From the NCBI GenBank assembly GCA_963205335.1, contig CAUJIM010000001.1, forward strand, positions 1-64,000: a stretch of DNA of 64,000 bases, in the 5' to 3' direction. The notes beneath the pieces are model-generated. The model did no database searches, was not told where the DNA came from, and worked only from the letters and a program-made list of their open reading frames with translations. Source of the stretch: Pseudomonadota bacterium (GTDB taxonomy: Bacteria > Pseudomonadota > Gammaproteobacteria > Burkholderiales > Burkholderiaceae_C). Positions 49,964 to 58,061 of this stretch are shown piece by piece (within the stretch, counting starts at the first letter, position 1; each line of letters opens with the position of its first letter). A program made the position numbers and the translations under genes.

Positions 49964-52486
49964 TCAGTCCGGCGCCTCGCCGCTGCGCACTGCCGCAGCG
50001 TGGTGCCAGTAGCGGCGCGAGCGCTCGCGCTCGCAGACGACGCGCGCCTGCGCCGAGGCCCAGGTCGCCGCGCCGCACTGCGGCGTCGCCACCAGCGCGA
50101 TGCCGCGCTCTTCGTAGCGCCGCACCACCTGCGGCGCCGGATGGCCGAAGCGGTTACGGTAGCCCGACTGCACCAGCGCCGCCGCGGGCTGCACGGCATC
50201 GAGGAAGGCCTCGCTCGACGAGGTCTTGCTGCCGTGGTGCGGCACCAGCAGCAGGTCGGCCGCGAGCGGCAGGCCCGAGCGCAGCAGCGCCGCCTCCTGC
50301 GCGCGCTCGATGTCGCCGGCGAGCAGCGCCGCGCGGCCATCGTGCGCGACGACGCGCAGCACGCAGGTGCGCGCATTGCTCGGCGAGCCGCCGCCGCGCC
50401 CGCGCGCCGGCGCATCGGGCGGCGCCGGGCCGTCCGGGTGCAGCACCTCGAAGCGCACGCCGTCCCACTGCCAGCCCTGCCCCGCCATGCAGGGCAGCAC
50501 CGGCCTCACCTGCTGCAGCGGGTGACCGGCGGGGATCGAGCCCTGTACCAGCGCCTGCGGCTGCGCCGCGATCAGCGCCGGCGCGCCGCCCACATGGTCG
50601 CTGTCGGGATGGCTCAGGACCAGCCGGTCCAGCCGCTCGCCCAGGGCCTGCAGCAGCGGCACCAGCACCTGCCTGCCGGCGTCGCTCGCCTCGCCGTAGC
50701 GCGGCCCGGCGTCGTAGAGCAGGCTGTGCCCGCTGGTGCGCAGCAGCACCGCCTGGCCCTGGCCCACGTCCACCGCCATGAGCTCGAACTGCCCCGGCGG
50801 CGGGCGCGGCGCCTGCCACCAGAGGGCGGGCAGCATCAGCGGCAGGGCCAGCAGCCGCACCCGCCAGGGCAGGCGCAGCACCAGCAGCAGCGCGCCCGCC
50901 ACGGCGGCCAGCGCGGCCCACGGCGGCGCCAAAGGCAATGTGAGCGCCGCCAGCGGCCAGCCCGCGAGCCACTGCAGCCACCACGAGAGCGCCTGCACGC
51001 ACCACGCCGCCGCCTGCCACAGCGGCGCCCAGAGCACGCCCAGCAGCGCCAGCGGGGTGACCAGCAGCGTGACCCACGGGATCGCCAGCAGGTTGGCCGC
51101 CAGGCCGGAGAGCGAGATCTGGCCGAACAGCAGCAGCGTCAGCGGCGCCAGCGCCACGCCGACCCGCGCCTGCTCGCCGAGCATGGCAACGAATCGGGCT
51201 CTTGCGCCCGTCCCGCCTTCGACGGCAGCTCCCCGATCGGTAGCAAAAAGAATCCCCACCGCGACGAAGCTGAGCCAGAACCCGGCCTGCAGCAGCGCCC
51301 ACGGATCGAACGCCAGCACCAGCGCGCAGGCCAGCAGCCAGACCTGCGGCCACGGCCAGCGCCGGCCCGACAGGCGCAGCAGCGCCACCGTGGCGAGCAT
51401 CAACACGGTGCGCTCGGCCGGCACGCCCCAGCCGCTGAACAGCGCATACGCCGCCGCCAGCAGCACCCCGCCCAGCAGCGCCGCCGAGGGCGCGGGCAGC
51501 CACAGGCACAGCGCCCGCGAGCGCCGCCACAGCCAGCCGATCGGCAGCGCCGCGAGCCAGGCGAACATCGTGATGTGCAAGCCCGAGATGCTCATCAGGT
51601 GCGCCACGCCGGTGGTGCGGAACACCTCCCAGTCGGCGCGGTCGATGGCCTGCTGGTCGCCCGTCACCAGCGCCGCCACCACGCCGGCCGCGCGCAGGCG
51701 GGCCGCATCGTCCACCCCGTCGGCCAGCGTGCGCACGATGGCGTCGCGCACGTGCTGACGCGCCTGCTCCACCGGGTGGCGCCAGGTGGCGGCGAGCCGC
51801 TCGGGCGCGCCGTGCAGCGCATCGAGCCGTGCACTGGTGCGCACGTAGCCGCTGGCCTGCACGCCCTGCTCCCAGAGCCACAGCTCGTAGTCGAAACCGT
51901 GCGGGTTGCGCGCGCCGTGCGGCGCCTTCAGCCGCAGCGTGAGCCGCCAGCGCTCGCCGGCGCGCAGCCGCGGCGGGGGCGCCCCTTCGCGCCCGAAGCC
52001 GCCGGCGTACCAGGTCAGGTCGACCAGCGGCGGCAGGCGCACCGCCGCGCCGCCCGCCGTGCCCGATTCCGTCGCCAGGCGCAGCCGCACGTCGCCGTTG
52101 GCGCGCGGCTGCGGCATCGCGGCGATCACGCCGGTCACGCGCAGGTCCACGCCCTCGAGTTCGGGCGCCAGCGCATCGCCCGAGAACGCCAGCGCGCGCC
52201 AGCCGGTGGCGGCGAAGGCGAGCAGCGCGCCGATCAGCCAGATGCCGGCCGTGGCGCCCCGGCGCGCGCGCCCCGCCGGCCGCGGCGCCAGCCAGAGCCC
52301 CCCGGCGAGCACGGCGGCCAGCGCGATGGGCGCGCCATACCCCCAGGGCGGCCACAGCGCCGCCTGCTGCAGCTGCAGCGCCGTGCCCGCCAGCCAGCCG
52401 CAGAGCAGCGCGGGCACATGCCAGGTGCGGCGGACGGACGGTGGCTCGGCCGGCAGCGCCGGGGCGGCAGGACGCGGGGCAGGCAT
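49964..52486 (-). CDS. comEC: ComEC/Rec2-family DNA uptake channel
   Basis: VTGDQQAIDRADWEVFRTTGVAHLMSISGLHITMFAWLA; C-terminal metallo-beta-lactamase domain LVLSHPDSDHVGGAPALI. Confidence 0.95.
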   Translation of the reverse strand: MPAPRPAAPALPAEPPSVRRTWHVPALLCGWLAGTALQLQQAALWPPWGYGAPIALAAVLAGGLWLAPRPAGRARRGATAGIWLIGALLAFAATGWRALAFSGDALAPELEGVDLRVTGVIAAMPQPRANGDVRLRLATESGTAGGAAVRLPPLVDLTWYAGGFGREGAPPPRLRAGERWRLTLRLKAPHGARNPHGFDYELWLWEQGVQASGYVRTSARLDALHGAPERLAATWRHPVEQARQHVRDAIVRTLADGVDDAARLRAAGVVAALVTGDQQAIDRADWEVFRTTGVAHLMSISGLHITMFAWLAALPIGWLWRRSRALCLWLPAPSAALLGGVLLAAAYALFSGWGVPAERTVLMLATVALLRLSGRRWPWPQVWLLACALVLAFDPWALLQAGFWLSFVAVGILFATDRGAAVEGGTGARARFVAMLGEQARVGVALAPLTLLLFGQISLSGLAANLLAIPWVTLLVTPLALLGVLWAPLWQAAAWCVQALSWWLQWLAGWPLAALTLPLAPPWAALAAVAGALLLVLRLPWRVRLLALPLMLPALWWQAPRPPPGQFELMAVDVGQGQAVLLRTSGHSLLYDAGPRYGEASDAGRQVLVPLLQALGERLDRLVLSHPDSDHVGGAPALIAAQPQALVQGSIPAGHPLQQVRPVLPCMAGQGWQWDGVRFEVLHPDGPAPPDAPARGRGGGSPSNARTCVLRVVAHDGRAALLAGDIERAQEAALLRSGLPLAADLLLVPHHGSKTSSSEAFLDAVQPAAALVQSGYRNRFGHPAPQVVRRYEERGIALVATPQCGAATWASAQARVVCERERSRRYWHHAAAVRSGEAPD

Positions 52487-52547
52487 GGCGCGCCATGCTA
52501 CGGCAAGCGCGCCTGTGCAACACTCGCCGTTTTTGCGGAGAACGACG

Positions 52548-53003
52548 ATGACCGTCTACGACAGGCTCAAGGCCCTGAACATCACCCTGCCCCCGGTGGC
52601 CGTGCCCGCCGCCGCCTACGTGCCCTTCGTGCAGACGGGCAACCTGCTGTTCCTGAGCGGCCACATCGCACGCAAGGACGGCAAGCCCTGGGCCGGGCAG
52701 CTCGGCCGGGACATGACGACCGAGGAGGGCCGGCAGGCCGCGCGCGGCGTCGCCATCGAGCTCATGGGCACGCTGCACGCGGCCTGCGGCGACCTGAACC
52801 GCGTCAGGCGCATCGTCAAGGTGATGAGCCTGGTCAACTCCACCGGCGACTTCACCGAGCAGCACCTGGTGACCAACGGCGCGAGCGAGCTGCTGGGCGA
52901 AGTCTTCGGCGACGCCGGCAAGCACGCGCGCAGCGCCTTCGGCGTGGCGCAGATCCCGCTGGGCGCCTGCGTGGAGATCGAGCTGATCGCCGAGATCGCC
53001 TGA
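52548..53003 (+). CDS. RidA/YjgF family protein
   Basis: VPFVQTGNLLFLSGHIARKDGKPWAGQLGRDMTTEEGRQAARG... Confidence 0.93.
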   Translation: MTVYDRLKALNITLPPVAVPAAAYVPFVQTGNLLFLSGHIARKDGKPWAGQLGRDMTTEEGRQAARGVAIELMGTLHAACGDLNRVRRIVKVMSLVNSTGDFTEQHLVTNGASELLGEVFGDAGKHARSAFGVAQIPLGACVEIELIAEIA

Positions 53004-53129
53004 TCAGAGCGTGACGGCCTCGTCGGCCTCGGCCACCCGCTGGCCCAGGTCGGACAGGGCAGCCACCGCCACGCCCTCGACGCGCGCCTGGGCGCAGGTG
53101 CGGCGCAAGTGCACGCTGGCGTTGTCGGT
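53004..53129 (-). other. 41-codon in-frame coding-like remnant downstream of the yedF stop
   Basis: Same frame as yedF after its TGA: TDNASVHLRRTCAQARVEGVAVAALSDLGQRVAEADEAVTL*, almost every codon ending in G or C. Confidence 0.4.
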
Positions 53130-53372
53130 TCAGCGGCGGATCAGGTAGCGGATGGTGGGCCCGTCCTGCTGCACCGAGAGCACCTCGTAGCCATGGTTCT
53201 TCGCGTCCAGCGGGATGTTGTTGATCGACTGCGGGCAGTCGGAGACCACCTCCAGGATCTCGCCCGGCTGCAGGTGCGGCAAGGCTTCGAGCGTGGCCAC
53301 CGCGGGATAGGGGCAGGGCTCGCCCAGCATGTCCAGGCGGTAGCTGGGCGTCCAGTTCTCGTGCGCGTTCAT
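53130..53372 (-). CDS. yedF: TusA-family sulfurtransferase YedF
   Basis: SYRLDMLGEPCPYPAVATLEALPHLQPGEILEVVSDCPQSINNIPLDAKNHGYEVLSVQQDGPTIRYLIRR; closely resembles E. coli YedF as recalled. Confidence 0.92.
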   Translation of the reverse strand: MNAHENWTPSYRLDMLGEPCPYPAVATLEALPHLQPGEILEVVSDCPQSINNIPLDAKNHGYEVLSVQQDGPTIRYLIRR

Positions 53373-53386
53373 TGCCGTCCATCCTT

Positions 53387-54604
53387 TCATGCCATGGCGC
53401 CGCGGGTCTCGGCGACGGGCCGCCCGCGCCGCCCGAAGAAGTGCCGCTCCCAGCCCAGCACCAGCAGCAGCGCGAGCGCCAGCAGCGCGTAGGTCACGAG
53501 CAGGCCGCCCTGCGGGCCGAAGAGCTTGAGCAGGTTGACCCTGTCGTAGTTCACCGCCAGCACGGGCGCGAGGTCGTCCCACAGCAGCGCCAGCAGCGTC
53601 GAGCCGACGATGTTGCCCAGGCCGACCCACCAGAAGTGCACCTGGCCCTCGACGGCGCGGTACATCCAGCCGGTCTCGCAGCCCCCGGCCAGCACGATGC
53701 CGAAGCCGAACAGCAGGCCGCCGAGCGCCGCATTCGGCCCGGCCCAGTAGATCTTCTGGTCGAGCCCGAGCTGCGCGTAGCCGTACACACCGATGGCGCT
53801 GGCCGCCATGCCGATGATGATGGCCTTGGCCATCTGCGTGCGCCCGGTGAGCCACAGGTCGCGGAACGCCGAGGTGAAGCACACCTGCGCGCGCTCGATG
53901 ATGATGCCGAACGCCAGGCCGAAGAGCGCGGCGAAGCCCAGCTTGGGCGCGTCGAACACCATCGAGACCGCCCAGACGAGGAACGCCGCCAGCACCAGCA
54001 TACCGAGGCGAAAGCGCCGGCGCGCCACCGATTCGCGCTGCGCCAGCGGCTGGGCCGCGCTCACCCGCTGCAGCTTGACGGGAATGCGGAACACCGGCCA
54101 CATGCTCACCCTGGCCCCGGCGAGCGAGCCGATGGCGGTGGCGATGGCGAAGAACCAGGCGTGCAGCGAGAACTGCGGGATGCCGGTGAAGAACGCCGCC
54201 AGGTTGCAGCCCATGGCCAGGCGCGCGCCGAAGCCGGCGATCACGCCGCCCACGATCGCCTGCGCCACGCGGATGCGGTGGTGCGGCATGCGCAGCTTGA
54301 CGTTGTTGGCCCACAGCGCGGCCGCGAAGCAGCCGGTGAACATGCCGATGATCATCACGCCATCGACGCGGGTGAGCGGCGTGCCCTGCATGCCGATGAG
54401 CCGGAAGTAGCCCCAGGTGGAGAGATCGACGCCGAACCATTGCAGCACGTGGCCGCCCCAGCGGGTGAACTCGCCGGTGACGGCCCAGAAGGTGCCGGTG
54501 ATGCCGAAGTAGTACGCCGCCAGCACGCCCGCCGCGATGACGGCGGGCACGGGCGACCAGAAACGCACCAGGTACTGGTGCTTGAAGTCCTGCCAGGTTT
54601 GCAT
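53387..54604 (-). CDS. yedE: YeeE/YedE family membrane transporter (YedE/FdhT-type)
   Basis: MQTWQDFKHQYLVRFWSPVPAVIAAGVLAAYYFGITGTFWAVTGEFTRWGG...; closely resembles E. coli YedE as recalled. Confidence 0.93.
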   Translation of the reverse strand: MQTWQDFKHQYLVRFWSPVPAVIAAGVLAAYYFGITGTFWAVTGEFTRWGGHVLQWFGVDLSTWGYFRLIGMQGTPLTRVDGVMIIGMFTGCFAAALWANNVKLRMPHHRIRVAQAIVGGVIAGFGARLAMGCNLAAFFTGIPQFSLHAWFFAIATAIGSLAGARVSMWPVFRIPVKLQRVSAAQPLAQRESVARRRFRLGMLVLAAFLVWAVSMVFDAPKLGFAALFGLAFGIIIERAQVCFTSAFRDLWLTGRTQMAKAIIIGMAASAIGVYGYAQLGLDQKIYWAGPNAALGGLLFGFGIVLAGGCETGWMYRAVEGQVHFWWVGLGNIVGSTLLALLWDDLAPVLAVNYDRVNLLKLFGPQGGLLVTYALLALALLLVLGWERHFFGRRGRPVAETRGAMA

Positions 54605-54750
54605 GGGTGAAGAGGGAGACTGTGCGCCGCAGCACCTGCGAGCGAAAGAAGGCGCAGCGCGCGTGGCTGCCGCCGCAATCATTATCGTGCCGGCGGCCTG
54701 CGGCGCGGCGCTGGGAGAAACCCCAGTCCGCCCGGGCGCCCGGTGAGCGG

Positions 54751-54939
54751 TCAGCGCCGCTCGCGGCGTTCGCGCGCCCGGCGGGCCTGGCGGCTTTCCT
54801 GCGCGCGCGCGGCCTGTTCCTCGCGCTGCCGGCGCCGTTCGCGCCAGCGTGCGCCGGCCCAGCGCCCCAGCAGCGCACTGCCCAGGCCGAACACGATCAA
54901 CAAGCCCAGGCCGAGCGGCGAAAGGTCCATCCCGTCCAT
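54751..54939 (-). CDS. Small single-TM basic protein
   Basis: [65 protein letters not shown] overlaps the parC stop. Confidence 0.65.
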   Translation of the reverse strand: MDGMDLSPLGLGLLIVFGLGSALLGRWAGARWRERRRQREEQAARAQESRQARRARERRERR

Positions 54940-57332
54940 CACTGCACCCGCACGATGTCGCTCGGCCTGAAGCCGAAGCTGCCTTCCCTGCCCTTGCGCG
55001 CGCGCGCGGCGCGGGCGTTGTTCAGGCTGCGGATTTCGAGCACCTCCTCGCGCGGCTTGCCGCCGCGCCCCACGCCGGTGATGCGCACGCTGCGCACATA
55101 GGCGGCCGCGCCGGCCAGGCTGTCCTTGGCTTCCAGCTGCATCAGCATCAGGCCGCGGCCGCCCTTGTCCATCTGGCGCAGCTCGCCGATCTCGAAGCTC
55201 AGGAGGCGCCCGCCCGCGGAGACGCAGGCCACATGCGTGGCTGCTATGGCTCCGATAGCTGGTGGCGCTTGTCCATCCAGCGCAAACGGCGGTTTTTGCT
55301 CCATATCCAGCACCACCAGCGAGGGGCGGCATACCTGCTCGCCGGCGCCCAGGCTGAGAAACGCCTTGCCGCCCCGGTTGCGCCCGCACATCTGCGCCAC
55401 GGGCGCGAGAAAGCCGTAGCCGCCCGAGCCCGAGAGCAGCAGCACCGCGCTCTCCGGTCCGGCGAAATAGTGCCGCACCTCGGTGCCCGCCTCCAGCTCG
55501 ATCAGCGTGGTGATGGGCTGGCCGTCGCCGCGCCCGCCCGGGAGACTCGCCACCGGCACGCTGTACACGCGCCCGTTGCTGCCGAAGACCAGCAGCTGGT
55601 CGACGGTGCGGCACTCGAAGGTGCCGTACAGCGCGTCGCCCGACTTGAAGGCGAAACCCGCCGCGTCGTGCCCGTGGCCCTGGCGCGCGCGCACCCAGCC
55701 CTTCTCGCTCACCACCACCGTCACCGGCTCGTCCAGCACCTTGACCTCGGCCACGGCCTTCTTCTCGGCCTGGATCAGCGTGCGGCGCGCGTCGGCGAAT
55801 TCCTTGGCATCGGCCTCGATCTCCTTGATCATCAGCCGGCGCAGCGTGGCCGGGCTGGCCAGAATTTCTTCCAGGCTGCCCTGCTCCTTGCGCAGCTCGC
55901 TCAGCTCCTGCTCGATCCGAAAAGCCTCCAGCCGCGCCAGCTGCCGCAGGCGGATGTCCAGGATGTCGTCCGCCTGCCGCTCACTGAGGTTGAAGCGCGC
56001 GATCAGCGCCGCCGTGGGCTCGTCCGACTGGCGGATGATGGCGATCACCTCGTCGATGTTCAGCAGCACCAGCTGCCGCCCTTCGAGGATGTGGATGCGG
56101 TCGAGCACCTTGGCCAGCCGATGCTGGCTGCGCCGCGTGATGGTCTGCTGGCGGAAGGCGATCCACTCCACCAGCATCTGCCGCAGCGACTTCTGCACCG
56201 GTCGCCCGTCCAGGCCGATGCTGGTCAGGTTGATCGGGCTGGAGGTTTCGAGGCTGGTGTGCACCAGCAGCGTGTTGGCCAGCTCGTCGGGGGCGATGGT
56301 GCGGCTCTTGGGCTCGAACACCAGGCGCACCGGCGCGTCCTTGCTCGACTCGTCGCGCACGCCGTCGAGCACCGCCAGCACCGTGGCCTTGAGCTGGTTC
56401 TGCTCCTGCGTCACCGCCTTCTTGCCGGCCTTGACCTTGGGGTTGGTCAGCTCCTCGATCTCTTCCAGCACCTTCTGTGCCGAGGTGCCGGGCGGCAGCT
56501 CGGTCACCACCATCTGCCACTGCCCGCGCGCCAGCTCCTCCACCTGCCAGCGCGCGCGCACCTTCAGGCTGCCGCGCCCGCTCTCGTAGGCGGCGCGGAT
56601 GTCGCTCTCGCTGCTGATGATCTGCCCGCCGCCCGGGTAGTCGGGCCCCGGCAGCAGGGCGAACAGCTCGTCGTCGCTGAGCCTGGCGTTCTTGACCAGC
56701 GCCACGCAGGCATCGGCCACCTCGCGCAGGTTGTGGCTGGGGATCTCGGTGGCCAGGCCCACGGCGATGCCGCTGGCGCCGTTGAGCAGCGCAAACGGCA
56801 GGCGCGCCGGCAGCTGGCGCGGCTCTTCCGTCGAGCCGTCGTAGTTGGGCACGAAGTCCACCGTGCCCTGGTCGATCTCGGCCAGCAGCAGGCGCGTGAT
56901 CCTGGCCAGGCGCGCCTCGGTGTAGCGCATGGCCGCCGCGCCATCGCCGTCGCGGCTGCCGAAGTTGCCCTGCCCGTCGATCAGCGGATAGCGCTGTGAA
57001 AAGTCCTGCGCCATGCGCACCAGCGCGTCATAGGCCGCGCTGTCGCCATGCGGGTGAAAGCGCCCCAGCACGTCGCCCACCACGCGCGCGCTCTTCACGG
57101 GCCGCGCCGGCACGTTGCCCCCCGCCCCGCCATAGCCGAGCCCCATGCGCTCCATCGCGTACAGGATGCGCCGCTGCACGGGCTTCTGCCCATCGGCCAC
57201 GTCCGGCAGCGCCCGGCCCTTGACCACGCTGAGGGCGTATTCGAGATAGGCGCGCTGGGCGTATTGGCCCAGGGCCAGTTGGTCGCCTTCTTCTTCAGGC
57301 GTGAGCAGGTCGGGGTGGGTCAGGTCATTCAT
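54939..57332 (-). CDS. parC: DNA topoisomerase IV subunit A
   Basis: [38 protein letters not shown]...[30 protein letters not shown]. Confidence 0.97.
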   Translation of the reverse strand: MNDLTHPDLLTPEEEGDQLALGQYAQRAYLEYALSVVKGRALPDVADGQKPVQRRILYAMERMGLGYGGAGGNVPARPVKSARVVGDVLGRFHPHGDSAAYDALVRMAQDFSQRYPLIDGQGNFGSRDGDGAAAMRYTEARLARITRLLLAEIDQGTVDFVPNYDGSTEEPRQLPARLPFALLNGASGIAVGLATEIPSHNLREVADACVALVKNARLSDDELFALLPGPDYPGGGQIISSESDIRAAYESGRGSLKVRARWQVEELARGQWQMVVTELPPGTSAQKVLEEIEELTNPKVKAGKKAVTQEQNQLKATVLAVLDGVRDESSKDAPVRLVFEPKSRTIAPDELANTLLVHTSLETSSPINLTSIGLDGRPVQKSLRQMLVEWIAFRQQTITRRSQHRLAKVLDRIHILEGRQLVLLNIDEVIAIIRQSDEPTAALIARFNLSERQADDILDIRLRQLARLEAFRIEQELSELRKEQGSLEEILASPATLRRLMIKEIEADAKEFADARRTLIQAEKKAVAEVKVLDEPVTVVVSEKGWVRARQGHGHDAAGFAFKSGDALYGTFECRTVDQLLVFGSNGRVYSVPVASLPGGRGDGQPITTLIELEAGTEVRHYFAGPESAVLLLSGSGGYGFLAPVAQMCGRNRGGKAFLSLGAGEQVCRPSLVVLDMEQKPPFALDGQAPPAIGAIAATHVACVSAGGRLLSFEIGELRQMDKGGRGLMLMQLEAKDSLAGAAAYVRSVRITGVGRGGKPREEVLEIRSLNNARAARARKGREGSFGFRPSDIVRVQ
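55252..55306 (+). repeat. Dispersed repeat copy in-frame inside parC
   Basis: TCCGATAGCTGGTGGCGCTTGTCCATCCAGCGCAAACGGCGGTTTTTGCTCCATA; encodes [19 protein letters not shown] on the opposite strand. Confidence 0.65.
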
Positions 57333-57340
57333 GCTTCGAA

Positions 57341-57392
57341 TTCAATAGCTTCTTGCGCTTGGTTGACAAGCGTTGCAGGTGGATATGCATCA
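57341..57392 (+). repeat. Dispersed palindromic repeat copy
   Basis: TTCAATAGCTTCTTGCGCTTGGTTGACAAGCGTTGCAGGTGGATA. Confidence 0.7.
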
Positions 57393-57478
57393 CTCCGCTG
57401 CGTCACCCAGTTCTCGCTCGATGGCTTCGATGCTGGGCAGGCTGGTTTGCAGTTCGTCGGGCATTCATGCCCGCGTGC

Positions 57479-57742
57479 TCATCCCTGCAGCTTTTCTTGC
57501 AGCCACACCTTGATCAACGACTGGTAAGGCACGTCGCGCGCGTTGGCTGCGGCCTTGATGGAGTCGAGCAGGTGCTGGGGCAGGCGCAGCGAAATGGTCT
57601 TGGTGGTGGGCTTGAGGTTGGGCAGCACCGCGCGCCGAGCCCGCGACCAGTCCAGATAGTCGGTGGAATCGTGACTTTCCCAGAAGGCGCGCTCCTGGAC
57701 CTCGCTGTCAAAGCGCGGAATCTTCTTGCCGGGCTTGTTCAT
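57479..57742 (-). CDS. CopG/BrnA-type ribbon-helix-helix antitoxin
   Basis: TKTISLRLPQHLLDSIKAAANARDVPYQSLIKVWLQEKLQG; overlaps the upstream toxin gene by 35 nt. Confidence 0.85.
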   Translation of the reverse strand: MNKPGKKIPRFDSEVQERAFWESHDSTDYLDWSRARRAVLPNLKPTTKTISLRLPQHLLDSIKAAANARDVPYQSLIKVWLQEKLQG

Positions 57743-58025
57743 AAACGGTTCGCTCCTTGCGGTGCATGGCTCTGGCGGATATCACGCGGATCAGACTGCC
57801 TGCCTTGCGCAGCGTGAAAGTCAGGTGCAACAACCGGCCTTCATCGCAATGCCCCAGCGCGTGATAACGCATCTCTCGCTGACTGTGCCTCTCATCGCCG
57901 AGCAACAGCAGCGGCGCATTGAAAAAAACCTGCTCCGCTTGCGCCATGAACACGCCATGTTTGTCGTTCTTGCGCGCGTTGCCACTGTCCCAGTCGAAAC
58001 CCGTGATGGCGGCCAGATCGATCAT
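57708..58025 (-). CDS. brnT: BrnT-family ribonuclease toxin
   Basis: GFDWDSGNARKNDKHGVFMAQAEQVFFNAPLLLLGDERHSQREMRYHALGHCDEGRLLHLTFTLRKAGSLIRVISARAMHRKER. Confidence 0.9.
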   Translation of the reverse strand: MIDLAAITGFDWDSGNARKNDKHGVFMAQAEQVFFNAPLLLLGDERHSQREMRYHALGHCDEGRLLHLTFTLRKAGSLIRVISARAMHRKERTVYEQARQEDSAL

Positions 58026-58028
58026 GGT

Positions 58029-58051
58029 TTGTATATTATGAACACATACAA
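58029..58051. promoter_or_regulatory. AT-rich inverted repeat, candidate TA operator/promoter
   Basis: TTGTAT-attatgaacac-ATACAA immediately upstream of the brnT ATG. Confidence 0.5.
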
Positions 58052-58061
58052 GCAAAGAAGT

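Noticed and set aside
51190-51260. AT-richer segment in comEC as a repeat copy
   Set aside because: Only vague resemblance; core palindrome missing
50000-53014. 1004-aa plus ORF and 923-aa minus ORF over comEC
   Set aside because: Overlap the strongly supported comEC frame; low-complexity shadow translations
53130-53132. yedF TGA as a selenocysteine codon
   Set aside because: The protein before it already ends like E. coli YedF and no SECIS-like hairpin is evident; treated as a normal stop with a downstream remnant
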